A stretch of 64,000 bases of DNA. It comes from Dichelobacter nodosus. GTDB lineage: Bacteria; Pseudomonadota; Gammaproteobacteria; Cardiobacteriales; Cardiobacteriaceae. The stretch's first letter is position 1; the number at the start of each line of letters is the position of its first letter. Shown one piece after another: positions 8,361 through 17,711 of this stretch. Location: contig NZ_LGVW01000012.1 of assembly GCF_001263335.1 (NCBI RefSeq), positions 124,001-188,000 of the forward strand. Direction: 5' to 3'. Under the pieces are notes generated by a model that did not search any database, was not told the origin of the DNA, and saw nothing but the letters and a program-made list of their open reading frames with translations. The position numbers and the translations under genes were made by a program.

Positions 8361-9737
8361 ATGACTCATTATTTTGATGCGGCTTTGATTGAAAAATACC
8401 GCATGACGGGTCCGCGTTACACTTCATATCCCACCGCCGTGCAATTTCATGAACATTTTGGTGAACAAGATTATCTTGCGCAGCTGCAAGAAAGTAATCA
8501 GCATAAAAAAGATTTATCGCTTTATATTCATATCCCTTTTTGCACACACGTTTGCTACTACTGCGCCTGCAATAAAATCATTACACAAAAACGCGAACAC
8601 GCCGCCGCATATTTGGATTATTTGCGCCGCGATATCGAACGGCAAAGCGCGCACATTGATGCTTCACGAAAAGTTGTGCAACTGCATTTAGGCGGCGGCA
8701 CGCCCACATTTCTCACGCCCGAACAACAATCTGATTTAATGGCATTTTTATACGATCATTTTACTTTTGCTTCCGCGGAAGAAAGCGAATTATCCATTGA
8801 AATTGATCCGCGCACGGTTGATAAAGCCTATTTAGCGCATTTGCGGCAATTGGGTTTTAATCGCTTGAGTTTTGGTATTCAAGATACGCAGGAAGCCGTG
8901 CAAAAAGTGGTGAACCGTGTGCAGCCGCTCGAAGAAATTGCGCAATTGATGAATGAAGCGCGCGCTTTGGCTTATCAATCGCTTTCCGTTGATTTAATTT
9001 ATGGATTACCGCTGCAAACGCCGGCGCGTTTTGCAAAAACGCTTGAAGATGTTGTGCGTTTAAATCCGGATCGTTTAGCCGTTTATAACTATGCGCATAT
9101 GCCAACTTTATTCGGCGCGCAAAAACAAATTAATGCCGACGATTTGCCCGACAGTCACAGCAAACTAGCCATTTTAGAAACCACGATTAATCAATTAACC
9201 GGCGCGGGTTATGAATTTATCGGCTTGGATCATTTTGCCAAACCCGAAGATACGCTCGTTACGCATCAAAAAAACGGCACTTTGTATCGCAACTTTCAAG
9301 GTTATTCCACTTTTTCCCAATGCGATTTACTCGGTTTTGGCATCAGCGCCATTTCGCAAGTGCATCATTGCTACAGTCAGCATGAAAAATCCCGTCAAAA
9401 CTATTACCAAGCGCTTGATGAGCAACGTTTGCCCGTCATGCGCGGGATTATGCTCACGCTTGACGATCGCATGCGCCGCGATGCCATTATGCAAATTATG
9501 TGCAATTTGCGGCTGGATTTAGCACAATTAAGTATCCATTATCAGCGAGATGCGCAAAAATATTTCGCGCCCGAATGGCAACAGTTAACGACATTTGCGG
9601 ACGACGCATTAATTGAACTGACGACAGAAACTTTAATCGTTTTGCCGGTCGGTCGTTTGTTTATTCGTAATATTGCTATGGTTTTTGACCGCTATTTATC
9701 GCCGCAAAATCCGCATCGTTTTTCGCAAGTGATTTAA
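8361..9737 (+). CDS. hemN: Oxygen-independent coproporphyrinogen III dehydrogenase HemN
   Basis: Radical-SAM enzyme that oxidatively decarboxylates coproporphyrinogen III in haem synthesis without oxygen. Cys61, Cys65 and Cys68 form the CxxxCxxC cluster motif, with the extra Cys70 that separates true HemN from HemW (CTHVCYYCACNK). YTSYPTA at 20-26, LGGGTPT and the GLDHFA segment are also HemN hallmarks. 458 residues, as in E. coli. ATG 8361 is preceded by AAGGAGAA. No FNR site could be picked out in the 280-base upstream gap. Together with cytochrome bd it points to a low-oxygen lifestyle. Confidence 0.96.
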   Translation: MTHYFDAALIEKYRMTGPRYTSYPTAVQFHEHFGEQDYLAQLQESNQHKKDLSLYIHIPFCTHVCYYCACNKIITQKREHAAAYLDYLRRDIERQSAHIDASRKVVQLHLGGGTPTFLTPEQQSDLMAFLYDHFTFASAEESELSIEIDPRTVDKAYLAHLRQLGFNRLSFGIQDTQEAVQKVVNRVQPLEEIAQLMNEARALAYQSLSVDLIYGLPLQTPARFAKTLEDVVRLNPDRLAVYNYAHMPTLFGAQKQINADDLPDSHSKLAILETTINQLTGAGYEFIGLDHFAKPEDTLVTHQKNGTLYRNFQGYSTFSQCDLLGFGISAISQVHHCYSQHEKSRQNYYQALDEQRLPVMRGIMLTLDDRMRRDAIMQIMCNLRLDLAQLSIHYQRDAQKYFAPEWQQLTTFADDALIELTTETLIVLPVGRLFIRNIAMVFDRYLSPQNPHRFSQVI

Positions 9738-9779
9738 ACGCGCATTTAGCTGTAGTTATCTATTTTTTAAGGAGAATTT

Positions 9780-11297
9780 ATGTGTGGCATTGTGGGAATT
9801 GTCGCTTGCAGCCCCGTTAATCAAGCGTTATATGATGCATTAATTATGCTTCAGCACCGCGGTCAAGATGCCGCCGGCATCGTTACCAGCGTGCACGGTC
9901 GTTTTTTTATGCACAAAAACAATGGATTAGTTGCCAATGTTTTCAAGCAAGAAGATATGCAACGTTTATACGGCACAATGGGCATTGCGCACGTGCGTTA
10001 TCCCACCGCCGGCACCTCCAGCTCCGCCGAAGCGCAACCGCTTTACGTTAATTCGCCGTACGGCATCGTTTTAGCGCATAACGGCAATTTAACCAACGCC
10101 GTAACGCTGATGAAAGAAGTGCAAGAAACGCATTTCCGCCACATCAATACTTGCTCGGATTCGGAAGTATTGCTCAATATTTTTGCCCACGAATTAAGCC
10201 AAACGCGTTCTACAGCGCTGACTTCTGATCATATTTTCCAAGCTATTCGCCGCACGCATCAACGCGTTAAAGGCGCTTATGCCGTTGTTGCCATGATCAG
10301 CGGTTATGGATTAATTGCTTTTCGCGATCCTTATGCCATTCGTCCTTTAATTTACGGCGAACGTTTAGATGCGCAAGGTCGTAAAGAATATATGGTTGCT
10401 TCCGAAAGCGTGGCATTAGAAGCGCAGGGCTTTCGCATTGTGCGCGATTTGGCGCCGGCAGAAGCCATTATCATCACGGAAGACGGTCGCTTTTTCAGCG
10501 AAATTTGTGCCGAACACGCCAAACGGGTTCCGTGTATTTTTGAATACGTTTATTTCGCGCGCTCCGATTCCACCATCGACGGCATTAACGTTTATAAAGC
10601 GCGTTTGCGCATGGGCGAAAAACTCGCGCAACAAATTCAAAAAGAATGGGCAGATCACGATATTGACGCCGTTATTCCCATTCCGGATACCAGTCGCCCC
10701 GCAGCATTAGCGCTGGCGAAACATTTAGGCGTTGAATTTCGCGAAGGCTTTATGAAAAACCGCTATATCGGGCGCACTTTCATCATGCCCGAACAAGCGC
10801 AACGAGAACGTTCCGTGCGGCAAAAATTGAGCCCGTTGCCTTTGGAGTTTCGCGATAAAAACGTGTTATTGGTAGACGATTCTATCGTCCGCGGCACCAC
10901 CAGCGAGCAAATCATTCAATTAGCGCGGGAATCGGGGGCGAAAAAAGTCTATTTTGCGAGCGCCGCGCCGGCGGTTCGTTTTCCGAATGTATACGGCATT
11001 GATATGCCGACGCATGAAGAACTCATTGCTTATCAACGTGATACCGATGAAGTGGCGGCATTAATCGGTGCCGATAAAGTGATTTATCAAACTTTGCCCG
11101 ATTTATTAGCCGCGGTGATAACGGATTCATCAGCGCCGCAGGAATTTGATTGTTCTGTTTTTAATGGTTGTTATGTCACCGGCGACATTGACGATGCCTA
11201 TTTGCGCCAATTAGTGCAGCAACGCGATGATCAAGCCCGCGCACGGATTACGCCCATCAATCCTCGTCCGCTGGATTTGCTTCACGCTCATGACTGA
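9780..11297 (+). CDS. purF: Amidophosphoribosyltransferase PurF
   Basis: First committed step of purine synthesis: glutamine plus PRPP to phosphoribosylamine. Starts MCGIVGIVA, so Cys2 becomes the N-terminal nucleophile after Met removal; glutamine-amidotransferase domain through about residue 230, then the phosphoribosyltransferase domain with the PRPP motif [14 protein letters not shown] near 365. 505 residues, normal length. AAGGAG precedes the ATG. cvpA, the usual upstream partner, is absent. The 3' end overlaps rsmJ by eight bases. Confidence 0.97.
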   Translation: MCGIVGIVACSPVNQALYDALIMLQHRGQDAAGIVTSVHGRFFMHKNNGLVANVFKQEDMQRLYGTMGIAHVRYPTAGTSSSAEAQPLYVNSPYGIVLAHNGNLTNAVTLMKEVQETHFRHINTCSDSEVLLNIFAHELSQTRSTALTSDHIFQAIRRTHQRVKGAYAVVAMISGYGLIAFRDPYAIRPLIYGERLDAQGRKEYMVASESVALEAQGFRIVRDLAPAEAIIITEDGRFFSEICAEHAKRVPCIFEYVYFARSDSTIDGINVYKARLRMGEKLAQQIQKEWADHDIDAVIPIPDTSRPAALALAKHLGVEFREGFMKNRYIGRTFIMPEQAQRERSVRQKLSPLPLEFRDKNVLLVDDSIVRGTTSEQIIQLARESGAKKVYFASAAPAVRFPNVYGIDMPTHEELIAYQRDTDEVAALIGADKVIYQTLPDLLAAVITDSSAPQEFDCSVFNGCYVTGDIDDAYLRQLVQQRDDQARARITPINPRPLDLLHAHD

Positions 11298-11997
11298 TTA
11301 TTTTGCGCTCAAAGAACGTCCGCCTTATTTTCCGGAGCACGTGCCCTGCCACATTCTAGAGCACGCGCCGCAGGGCTTTTATTTGGCAAAACATGAACAG
11401 CGCTGGGCGTTATGTTGCACCGATAAAAAACCGATTCATATTGATTTTACGGATACGCTTTATCGCCGCGGCGGCAAAGAATATTTGCCGAAAGCGTTTA
11501 AAAATATGAACGGTAAACGCATTTTTGATGCCACCGCCGGCTGGGGACGCGATAGTTGGTTATTAGCGTGTCGTGGTTTTCAGGTGACTTTGTGTGAACG
11601 TCAGGCGTATTTGTATACGTTATTGGCACAAGCCATTGAATTGGCAAAAAATACACCAGAAACGGCGGCGACTGCCGCGCAATTAACGCTCGTTTATCAA
11701 GACAGTTGCCAGTATTTACGCACGACATCAACGCAATTTGATGCCATTTATTTGGATCCAATGTATCCGCCGCGGCAAAAAAGTGCCAAAGTGAAAAAAG
11801 AAATGGCGATTTTGCATATTTTGCTGGACGACGAAGCCGGCGACACCGCCGAAAATTTATTACTTTTGCAAACGGTGCGAACGCGGTGCGCGCGTGTGGT
11901 GGTTAAACGTCCGCACACGGCGCCTCCTTTAGGCAATCAAGTGCCGCGCTATTGTATTGACGCGCCGAATACGCGTTTTGATATTTATTTGCACTGA
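11290..11997 (+). CDS. rsmJ: 16S rRNA (guanine1516-N2)-methyltransferase RsmJ
   Basis: SAM-dependent methyltransferase modifying 16S rRNA. Visible motifs: [15 protein letters not shown] (SAM-binding loop, near residue 80) and [19 protein letters not shown], the DPMYPP catalytic box with the basic tail typical of the YhiQ/RsmJ family. 235 residues. The start at 11290 (MTDYFALKE) overlaps the purF stop; a longer frame to 11227 would overlap purF by 71 bases and lacks family similarity. Followed ten bases later by thiN. Confidence 0.92.
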   Translation: MTDYFALKERPPYFPEHVPCHILEHAPQGFYLAKHEQRWALCCTDKKPIHIDFTDTLYRRGGKEYLPKAFKNMNGKRIFDATAGWGRDSWLLACRGFQVTLCERQAYLYTLLAQAIELAKNTPETAATAAQLTLVYQDSCQYLRTTSTQFDAIYLDPMYPPRQKSAKVKKEMAILHILLDDEAGDTAENLLLLQTVRTRCARVVVKRPHTAPPLGNQVPRYCIDAPNTRFDIYLH

Positions 11998-12007
11998 TGG
12001 AGTTCGC

Positions 12008-12679
12008 ATGAATCATAAGCATGTCTGGTTATCGCTTTCTGGCGAATTTGCCGCACCGTTATTTCCGCCGGCGCAAGAAGATTGCATCATTGCGGTGGAC
12101 GGCGGTTTGCAGCATTTAACGCATTTGCACCGCACGGCTGATATTTGTTTGGGCGATTTTGACAGCACGAAAACGCCGCCCGTGGAAACGCCCACCACTA
12201 AAGTAATTCAACCTAGCGCAAGAGATTTTACTGATTTTACCGATTTTGAAATCGCGCTGAAATATTGCGCGCAACATTATCCCAACGCGCCGCTGCAAAT
12301 TATTGGCGCCGGCGGCAAAGAAGCCGATCATGCATTTGCTAATTTATGGGTTTTGCCGCGTTGTTCGGTGCCGGTGATTATGTGGTTGGAAACCGCGGTG
12401 CTCGTGGCTGGTTATCAATTGCAGTGTCATTTTTCGGCGCCGATTGGGGCAAAAGTCAGTTTATTTGCGTTGCATACGTTATCGGGGATTCGTTTATCGG
12501 GTTTGCGTTGGCATTTACCATTAGAGGAAAGCGTTCCGCCTTATTCCGTGCGCACGGCGAGAAATGAAGTTGCCGCTGATACGGCAAGCGTCAGCTGGGA
12601 AAGTGGTTATGGTTTTTTATTTTTACCTAGAACGTTGACCGCGTTGGACGGCAGTTTTCATCGTGCATTAAAGCGTTAA
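12008..12679 (+). CDS. thiN: Thiamine pyrophosphokinase
   Basis: Converts thiamine to thiamine diphosphate (cytosol). The N-terminal catalytic domain shows VDGGLQHL, the hallmark GDFDS near residue 56, and a DFTDFEIAL box that normally reads D-x-TD-x-E; then a C-terminal beta-rich thiamine-binding part ending near residue 220. 223 residues. ATG 12008 with GGAG upstream. The conserved acidic box appears as DFTDFTDFE, a small in-frame duplication of the codons for TDF. Third gene of a purF-rsmJ-thiN run. Confidence 0.88.
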   Translation: MNHKHVWLSLSGEFAAPLFPPAQEDCIIAVDGGLQHLTHLHRTADICLGDFDSTKTPPVETPTTKVIQPSARDFTDFTDFEIALKYCAQHYPNAPLQIIGAGGKEADHAFANLWVLPRCSVPVIMWLETAVLVAGYQLQCHFSAPIGAKVSLFALHTLSGIRLSGLRWHLPLEESVPPYSVRTARNEVAADTASVSWESGYGFLFLPRTLTALDGSFHRALKR

Positions 12680-12761
12680 ATTATTAATTTAACCGAACGG
12701 AAAGACATTATTTTTATAAATAATTTATAATCTTGCCTCATCATTTTTGAGGAGCTCTGTT

Positions 12762-13316
12762 ATGAGTCAAACGATTGCGGTTTTTATCGGCAGCAGTAGC
12801 CAAACGTCTTACAGCCGATTAGTCGTTCGTTATTTACAAAAAATTGCACCAGCAACGCTGAAGTTGCAAATTGTCGAAATTGGCGATTTGCCGCTCTACG
12901 ATCGGGATTTAGATGCAAATCCGCCGGCGGCTTATGAACGCGTGCGTGCGGCGGTTCAAGCAGCGGCGGGAGTTTTGTGGGTGAGTCCTGAACATAACGG
13001 CGCGATGACGGCGATGTTAAAAAACGCCATTGATGTGGTAACGCGTCCTACAGGACAAAGCCAATGGTTGGGAAAACCGTTAGGCATTATTACGTTAGGC
13101 GCCGGCATGAGCGGCGGCGCATGCGTTGCCGATCAATTGCGGGCAATTGCGGCGCGCGGTTCGCTTTCAATGCCGACTTATCCGCAAAATGTGTGCATTT
13201 CTAGCATCACGCACGGCGTTTTTGATGCTTCGGGCGAGGTGATCAGCGTGCCTGTTAAAACGTTGTTACACAATTTTATTGACGGATACGCGGGTTTTGT
13301 CGCGCGGTTTCAATAA
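12762..13316 (+). CDS. NADPH-dependent FMN reductase family protein
   Basis: Flavodoxin-fold oxidoreductase of 184 residues. [12 protein letters not shown] at residues 8-19 is the FMN phosphate loop, [19 protein letters not shown] near 80 is the diagnostic SPEYNGS-x-LKNA(I/L)D motif of the chromate/quinone reductase group (YieF/ChrR, SsuE-like), and GAGMSGG follows. ATG 12762 has GAGGAG upstream; an in-frame TTG at 12747 is less likely. The physiological substrate cannot be told from sequence. Followed by a terminator. Confidence 0.88.
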   Translation: MSQTIAVFIGSSSQTSYSRLVVRYLQKIAPATLKLQIVEIGDLPLYDRDLDANPPAAYERVRAAVQAAAGVLWVSPEHNGAMTAMLKNAIDVVTRPTGQSQWLGKPLGIITLGAGMSGGACVADQLRAIAARGSLSMPTYPQNVCISSITHGVFDASGEVISVPVKTLLHNFIDGYAGFVARFQ

Positions 13317-13331
13317 TCGCGTCACAGCTTG

Positions 13332-13358
13332 AAAACACTTCTTCGGAAGTGTTTTTTT
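13332..13358 (+). terminator. Rho-independent terminator after the FMN reductase gene
   Basis: Ten-base-pair stem AAAACACTTC / GAAGTGTTTT closed by a stable TTCG tetraloop and followed by further T residues, 15 bases after the stop codon. Confidence 0.92.
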
Positions 13359-13375
13359 ATTGTCGGTGGGATCCG

Positions 13376-13404
13376 TTCACAGTTGCGCTATTTTGCCCTA
13401 CAAT
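13376..13404 (+). promoter_or_regulatory. Candidate sigma70 promoter of gapA
   Basis: TTCACA and TACAAT separated by 17 bases, directly after the preceding terminator and 32 bases before the gapA ATG. Confidence 0.55.
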
Positions 13405-13435
13405 GCGCGGCAGGACTTTTAATGAAGGAAAAATG

Positions 13436-14440
13436 ATGACAATTAAATTGGCAATTAACGGATTTGGTCGGATTGGTCGTTTGTCTTTGCGGCAAGCTTT
13501 GCAACACGATGATTTAGAAGTGGTGGCGATTAATGATTTAAATCCGCCGGATATGTTATTGCATTTATTTAAATATGACACGATGCAAGGACGTTTTACG
13601 GGGGAAGCAAAAGTTGTTGACGGCAATTTAGTAGTCAACGGTAAAACCGTGAAATTATTAGCAATTTCTGATGCCAAAAATTATCCTTGGGGCGAATTGG
13701 GCATTGATATTGTTTTGGATTGTACGGGCGCGTTTACTTCTAAAGAAAAAGCCAGCGCGCATCTTGCGGCGGGCGCTAAAAAAGTGATCATTTCGGCGCC
13801 GGCGGGTAATGATGTGAAAACCGTTGTGTTTAACGTTAACCACGATATTTTGCGCGCTGATGATACGATTATTTCTGCCGCATCGTGCACAACAAACTGT
13901 TTGGCGCCGATGGCGAAAGTATTGCATGAACGTTTTGGCATTGTGCGCGGTTTGATGACGACAATCCACGCCTACACTGGCGATCAAAATACGCTCGATT
14001 CTTCACATCGTAAAAATGATAAACGCCGTGCGCGCGCTGCTGCGATGAATATCGTGCCCAACAGCACCGGCGCTGCGAAAGCCATTGGTTTGGTCATTCC
14101 AGAATTAAACGGCAAATTAGACGGTTCCGCGCAACGCGTGCCCGTGGCAACAGGATCGTTGACGGAATTAGTGTGCCTTTTAGAAAAAGAAGTAAGCATT
14201 GCTGATGTGAACGCGGCGATGAAAGCGGCAGTTAATGAATCCTTTGGTTATACCGAAGAGGAACTCGTTTCCACCGATATTATCGGCATGAGTGAAGGTT
14301 CATTATTCGATGCCACGCAAACGCGCGTTTTTGGTAGCGGCGAAACGCAATTGGTAAAAACTGTGGCGTGGTATGACAACGAAATGTCTTATACCAATCA
14401 ATATATCCGCACTGCTCGATATTTCGGCTCATTAGTTTAA
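13436..14440 (+). CDS. gapA: Glyceraldehyde-3-phosphate dehydrogenase, type I
   Basis: Glycolytic NAD-dependent dehydrogenase. [16 protein letters not shown] is the Rossmann start; [11 protein letters not shown] near residue 150 holds the catalytic Cys with its His partner in [24 protein letters not shown] and WYDNEMSY complete the signature. 334 residues from the second of two adjacent ATG codons (13433, 13436); AAGGA is six bases before the second. Monocistronic, convergent with the cas3 remnant. Confidence 0.96.
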   Translation: MTIKLAINGFGRIGRLSLRQALQHDDLEVVAINDLNPPDMLLHLFKYDTMQGRFTGEAKVVDGNLVVNGKTVKLLAISDAKNYPWGELGIDIVLDCTGAFTSKEKASAHLAAGAKKVIISAPAGNDVKTVVFNVNHDILRADDTIISAASCTTNCLAPMAKVLHERFGIVRGLMTTIHAYTGDQNTLDSSHRKNDKRRARAAAMNIVPNSTGAAKAIGLVIPELNGKLDGSAQRVPVATGSLTELVCLLEKEVSIADVNAAMKAAVNESFGYTEEELVSTDIIGMSEGSLFDATQTRVFGSGETQLVKTVAWYDNEMSYTNQYIRTARYFGSLV

Positions 14441-14456
14441 AAGCGGATTTTTAAAG

Positions 14457-14506
14457 TGAACGCTTTGGGGAAAAACGCTTATTTTTTCCAAAAACCAAAG
14501 CGTTCA
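14457..14506. repeat. Perfect 12-bp inverted repeat at the gapA/cas3 junction
   Basis: TGAACGCTTTGG (14457-14468) and CCAAAGCGTTCA (14495-14506) flank a 26-base loop that itself contains GGAAAAA / TTTTTCC. One arm is the 3' coding end of cas3 (residues ERFG), the other lies in the intergenic gap. It may act as a terminator between the convergent genes, though no long T run follows on the gapA strand. Confidence 0.6.
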
Positions 14507-17500
14507 TCGAAATAATAACCAAAGGATTCACCGGGACGAGGTGCGCTTGCTAACGTTACCGTTGCAAAACGTTGCACCACTTCATGCCAATCAGAATCAG
14601 GGCAAACTTTTTCCTGAATTTCTTTCAATACTGTTTCCAATCGGCTTTCCAACCAAACTGTTACCACAGCATTTTCTGGCGTTTCAATGCGTTGAGGCGT
14701 AATCGTGTAATTGTTGGTGTTGTCGTTTTGAAAACCGTACAGTTCAACGCTTTTTTGCATATAAATATCAAAATCATCACCATCAGGTTTTACGATATAA
14801 ATATCCTGAGCGCGTCCGTCGCGAAATGGCGTTAAAACGCTTAAATGCACGTGGCTGCGGTTGGCAGTTTGTTCATTTCTAAAATAAGCATTAACCACGT
14901 TAGGTTTATCGCAATTCATTAAATCTTTCATCACCCGATGCTCTAAATCAGGCAAAGAATTCTCCGGGTCTAACTCTTCTGCTTTATGAATACGGCGGAC
15001 TGCGTCAATTTTATTTAAAACCGCCTTATCGATTAATTCATTCATATCATGAGTTTCCAAATGATAATCTTTGCTTTCAAAACCTGGACACGTAAAAGCG
15101 ATTTTTTTTGCATCTTCATTTGCATCGATCAGCGCACGGATATTATTTTGCCAAATGCCAATATTGGCTTCATCGGCAATTAAGGAAGGACGATGCCGCC
15201 AAACGCGTCCCGCCAATTGAATGATCGAACGCATCGAACTCGGCTCCACCAGCGCCCAATCGTAATCGTGATCGCGTCCCACCTCGGCGACCGCGGTCGC
15301 AAGTACGATAAAAATATGATGCGTTTTTTGGGGAAATTTTTTGAGAGCGGCGGCAATATCGGGATTTTTTGCAAAGGTTTCCGGCGTGGCATTATGGCGC
15401 GTTAATAAAGCATCGAGCCGCGTTTCCAAACGGTTTCTTAACGCCAAAACTTGCTGCGAATGATAGCAACATAAATGAAAAACACAGTCTTCCGCGTTTT
15501 CTAAAGAATCGATTTGATGCATTGCCTGCGCGATTGCCATTAATGGTTGAATATTTGCCATACGAATCAAACCAATACTGATTTGATGGCGCTCCACATT
15601 CACGTGATGACGCTGATGATATTTTTGCGATAAAAGTAATAATTGTCGCGCAATTTGCTGATAAAAATCTTGAGGTTCTTCGCGATCGTATTGCGCATTG
15701 ATTGCCACGATTTCCCCTTTTCGGCGCGGCGGTTGCTCGTTTAAAAAAGCGCAGCGTTTTTTAATAAATTGCTGATGTTTTTCGGAAAAAGCCGCCAAAT
15801 CCGCGCAAGCATTGGTTTGAATATGCTGTTCATCAAACCAAGCGCATTGAATTTCGGGTTGAGGATAGCCAAATTGCGCGTTATAAATTTTGCGTCCGGC
15901 GTGATAAGCGGTAAATAATCCAAAAACCATGTCTGGCGGCAATGTTGCGGAAGACAACAACACGCGCGTGCCCAATAATCCCGCTAAATGCACCAAACGC
16001 GATAATGCCGGCAAATCGTTTTGATCGAAATCATCGGGTTCATCCAAAATTAAATCGCTACTTAATAAACGCAGCAGCGGCGCAATATATTTGCCGCCGC
16101 GGGGCGTTTCGGAAGCCGGCGTTAAATGATCAATGGTGCAAACCACAATCGGCGCGCCCAGCAATTGCTGCGCTGAACGTTCTTTGATAATGCTGTTGGG
16201 CAATTCGTCTAAAATGCTGTCGTCAGCATCAATATATTCATTAAACCAAGATTCGGCTGATTCGCTGCCGTTTGGCGTTTTATGATTGAGGTTTTCTTTT
16301 TCCGCGGTCGTTTGCGATGTGTATTCAAATAATTGTTTTTGCGCTGAACCGCCGACTAAAACCGCTAATTCTTGATCGTTTAAATCTAAATTGCGGCGAA
16401 AACTCAATCCCGTTTGCAACGTTAACACCCGTAAACCCAAAGCAATTGTGATGCGGGCGCCTTTTTCGCGCGCCGATAAAGCATACATAATACGGGCGTT
16501 GGCGATGGTTTTGCCGCTGCCGGTTGATGCCATATTAATGCCAAAAAAACCATTGGTTTCGCTTTCTTTACTGCATTGTTCCGCCATTTTAAAGGCATTG
16601 TTTTGCCAAATAAAAGCCGTTTCCGCCGTATCTTTAACTAAAAAATCGTGATCTTTGAGATGCGGTAAATCATGATGTAATAATGGCAATTGTCGGCAAA
16701 ATTCTGCGGCAGATTTTGCCACGCCAATTAAATGTTCATCGAGATATTGATTGATTTTTTCGTGATGTTTGGGGTGCGTATTGGCGGCAAGCTGTTTTCC
16801 CCAATCGCGTCCCTTTTCGCTGATTTCTTCGCTGGAATAATGATGATCGGCAACCATGACGATCATGCGCGAGAGCATCAATAAAAAAGGATCGGCAATT
16901 ACTTGATTTTGCGCGCTTAATGTTTGCAAAAAAGGATCACATTCGGCTTTTTGCGCATAACGTTTGATCTCTTTTTGCCAAATGGGACTGCATAACACGA
17001 GCTCATGAGTTTGATAAAACTTAATCTCATGAGTTTGATAAAATTTCTTTTTTTCCGCCGCTGATAATTTTGATTGATTTTTCACCCATTTATCTAATGC
17101 ATTTAAGTGTTTTTTATAATAATTTGGTAAAGAAAGTTTAAAATCCGAATGATCAATTTTTAATTTTCTCGCTTTCGTTTTTGCATCAAAAAAATACTTT
17201 TCCAGTGGCGGTAGACGATGATGCGTCACAATCAACCACGCAATCCATTGACAAATCGGCGGCAAACTATCAACAGCGCCTCGATCCAATTCATTGGGCG
17301 CGATGCACCAAAGCGGCGCTTCGGATAATTGTTCCTTCAAAAAGGATTCAATATTTTGTAAACGTTGAAAAACTTCGGCATCTGTCGTGCATTTTTGACA
17401 CAACCATATCCATAATTTTAAAGAAATCCATTCATGACGATACGGATCGGCGGCGGTGGTTTTTTGTTGTAATTTTTCTTGAAAACCATCGGTAGATTTT

Positions 17501-17685
17501 CCGATATCGTGCAATAAAGCAGCAAGATGGCTGACGATCGCCAGCGCGTTTAGCGATTGCCAATGATGTTGATGATCATCAGGTAATTGAGCGCATTTTG
17601 TCCGATTCACTGCTATCACTCCCTCTTCCGTAAACTCTTTTTTATTGCCCACTGTCCACATCAATTCTAATTTCTGCCGCCGCAA
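14479..17685 (-). CDS. cas3: Type I-F CRISPR-associated helicase-nuclease Cas3, lacking the N-terminal Cas2 domain (orphan)
   Basis: A 1068-codon open frame. H59-D60 in SHLAALLHDIGKSTDGFQ is the HD nuclease motif; ASTGSGKT near 390 is Walker A; LILDEPDDFD near 545 is the I-F form of the DEAD box; SSATLPP near 577 is motif III; AEVGRDHDYDWALVEPSS and QLAGRVWRHR near 805-822 are motifs V and VI; the C-terminal part continues to FGYYFDERFGFWKK. In type I-F proteins about 60-90 residues of Cas2 fold precede this; here only a remnant (SISCHRLRRQKLELMWTVG) is left before an in-frame TAA 26 bases from the msbA stop. No cas1, csy genes or CRISPR array are in the window. The start is unclear: TTG 17685 or ATG 17661, neither with a ribosome-binding site. 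Possibly a decaying remnant, yet there is no internal frameshift. Confidence 0.85.
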   Translation of the reverse strand: MRRQKLELMWTVGNKKEFTEEGVIAVNRTKCAQLPDDHQHHWQSLNALAIVSHLAALLHDIGKSTDGFQEKLQQKTTAADPYRHEWISLKLWIWLCQKCTTDAEVFQRLQNIESFLKEQLSEAPLWCIAPNELDRGAVDSLPPICQWIAWLIVTHHRLPPLEKYFFDAKTKARKLKIDHSDFKLSLPNYYKKHLNALDKWVKNQSKLSAAEKKKFYQTHEIKFYQTHELVLCSPIWQKEIKRYAQKAECDPFLQTLSAQNQVIADPFLLMLSRMIVMVADHHYSSEEISEKGRDWGKQLAANTHPKHHEKINQYLDEHLIGVAKSAAEFCRQLPLLHHDLPHLKDHDFLVKDTAETAFIWQNNAFKMAEQCSKESETNGFFGINMASTGSGKTIANARIMYALSAREKGARITIALGLRVLTLQTGLSFRRNLDLNDQELAVLVGGSAQKQLFEYTSQTTAEKENLNHKTPNGSESAESWFNEYIDADDSILDELPNSIIKERSAQQLLGAPIVVCTIDHLTPASETPRGGKYIAPLLRLLSSDLILDEPDDFDQNDLPALSRLVHLAGLLGTRVLLSSATLPPDMVFGLFTAYHAGRKIYNAQFGYPQPEIQCAWFDEQHIQTNACADLAAFSEKHQQFIKKRCAFLNEQPPRRKGEIVAINAQYDREEPQDFYQQIARQLLLLSQKYHQRHHVNVERHQISIGLIRMANIQPLMAIAQAMHQIDSLENAEDCVFHLCCYHSQQVLALRNRLETRLDALLTRHNATPETFAKNPDIAAALKKFPQKTHHIFIVLATAVAEVGRDHDYDWALVEPSSMRSIIQLAGRVWRHRPSLIADEANIGIWQNNIRALIDANEDAKKIAFTCPGFESKDYHLETHDMNELIDKAVLNKIDAVRRIHKAEELDPENSLPDLEHRVMKDLMNCDKPNVVNAYFRNEQTANRSHVHLSVLTPFRDGRAQDIYIVKPDGDDFDIYMQKSVELYGFQNDNTNNYTITPQRIETPENAVVTVWLESRLETVLKEIQEKVCPDSDWHEVVQRFATVTLASAPRPGESFGYYFDERFGFWKK
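17002..17049 (-). repeat. 24-bp tandem duplication inside cas3
   Basis: CTCATGAGTTTGATAAAA begins at 17002 and again at 17026, period 24, so it stays in frame and duplicates the peptide KFYQTHE in the HD domain region (residues about 213-228). 21 bases match with one difference. Confidence 0.85.
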
Positions 17686-17711
17686 ACGATGACAACTGAT
17701 TGATTAAAACA

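Noticed and set aside
14441-17711. CRISPR array or other cas genes near cas3
   Set aside because: I found no spaced palindromic repeats on either side; gapA and msbA are the immediate neighbours.
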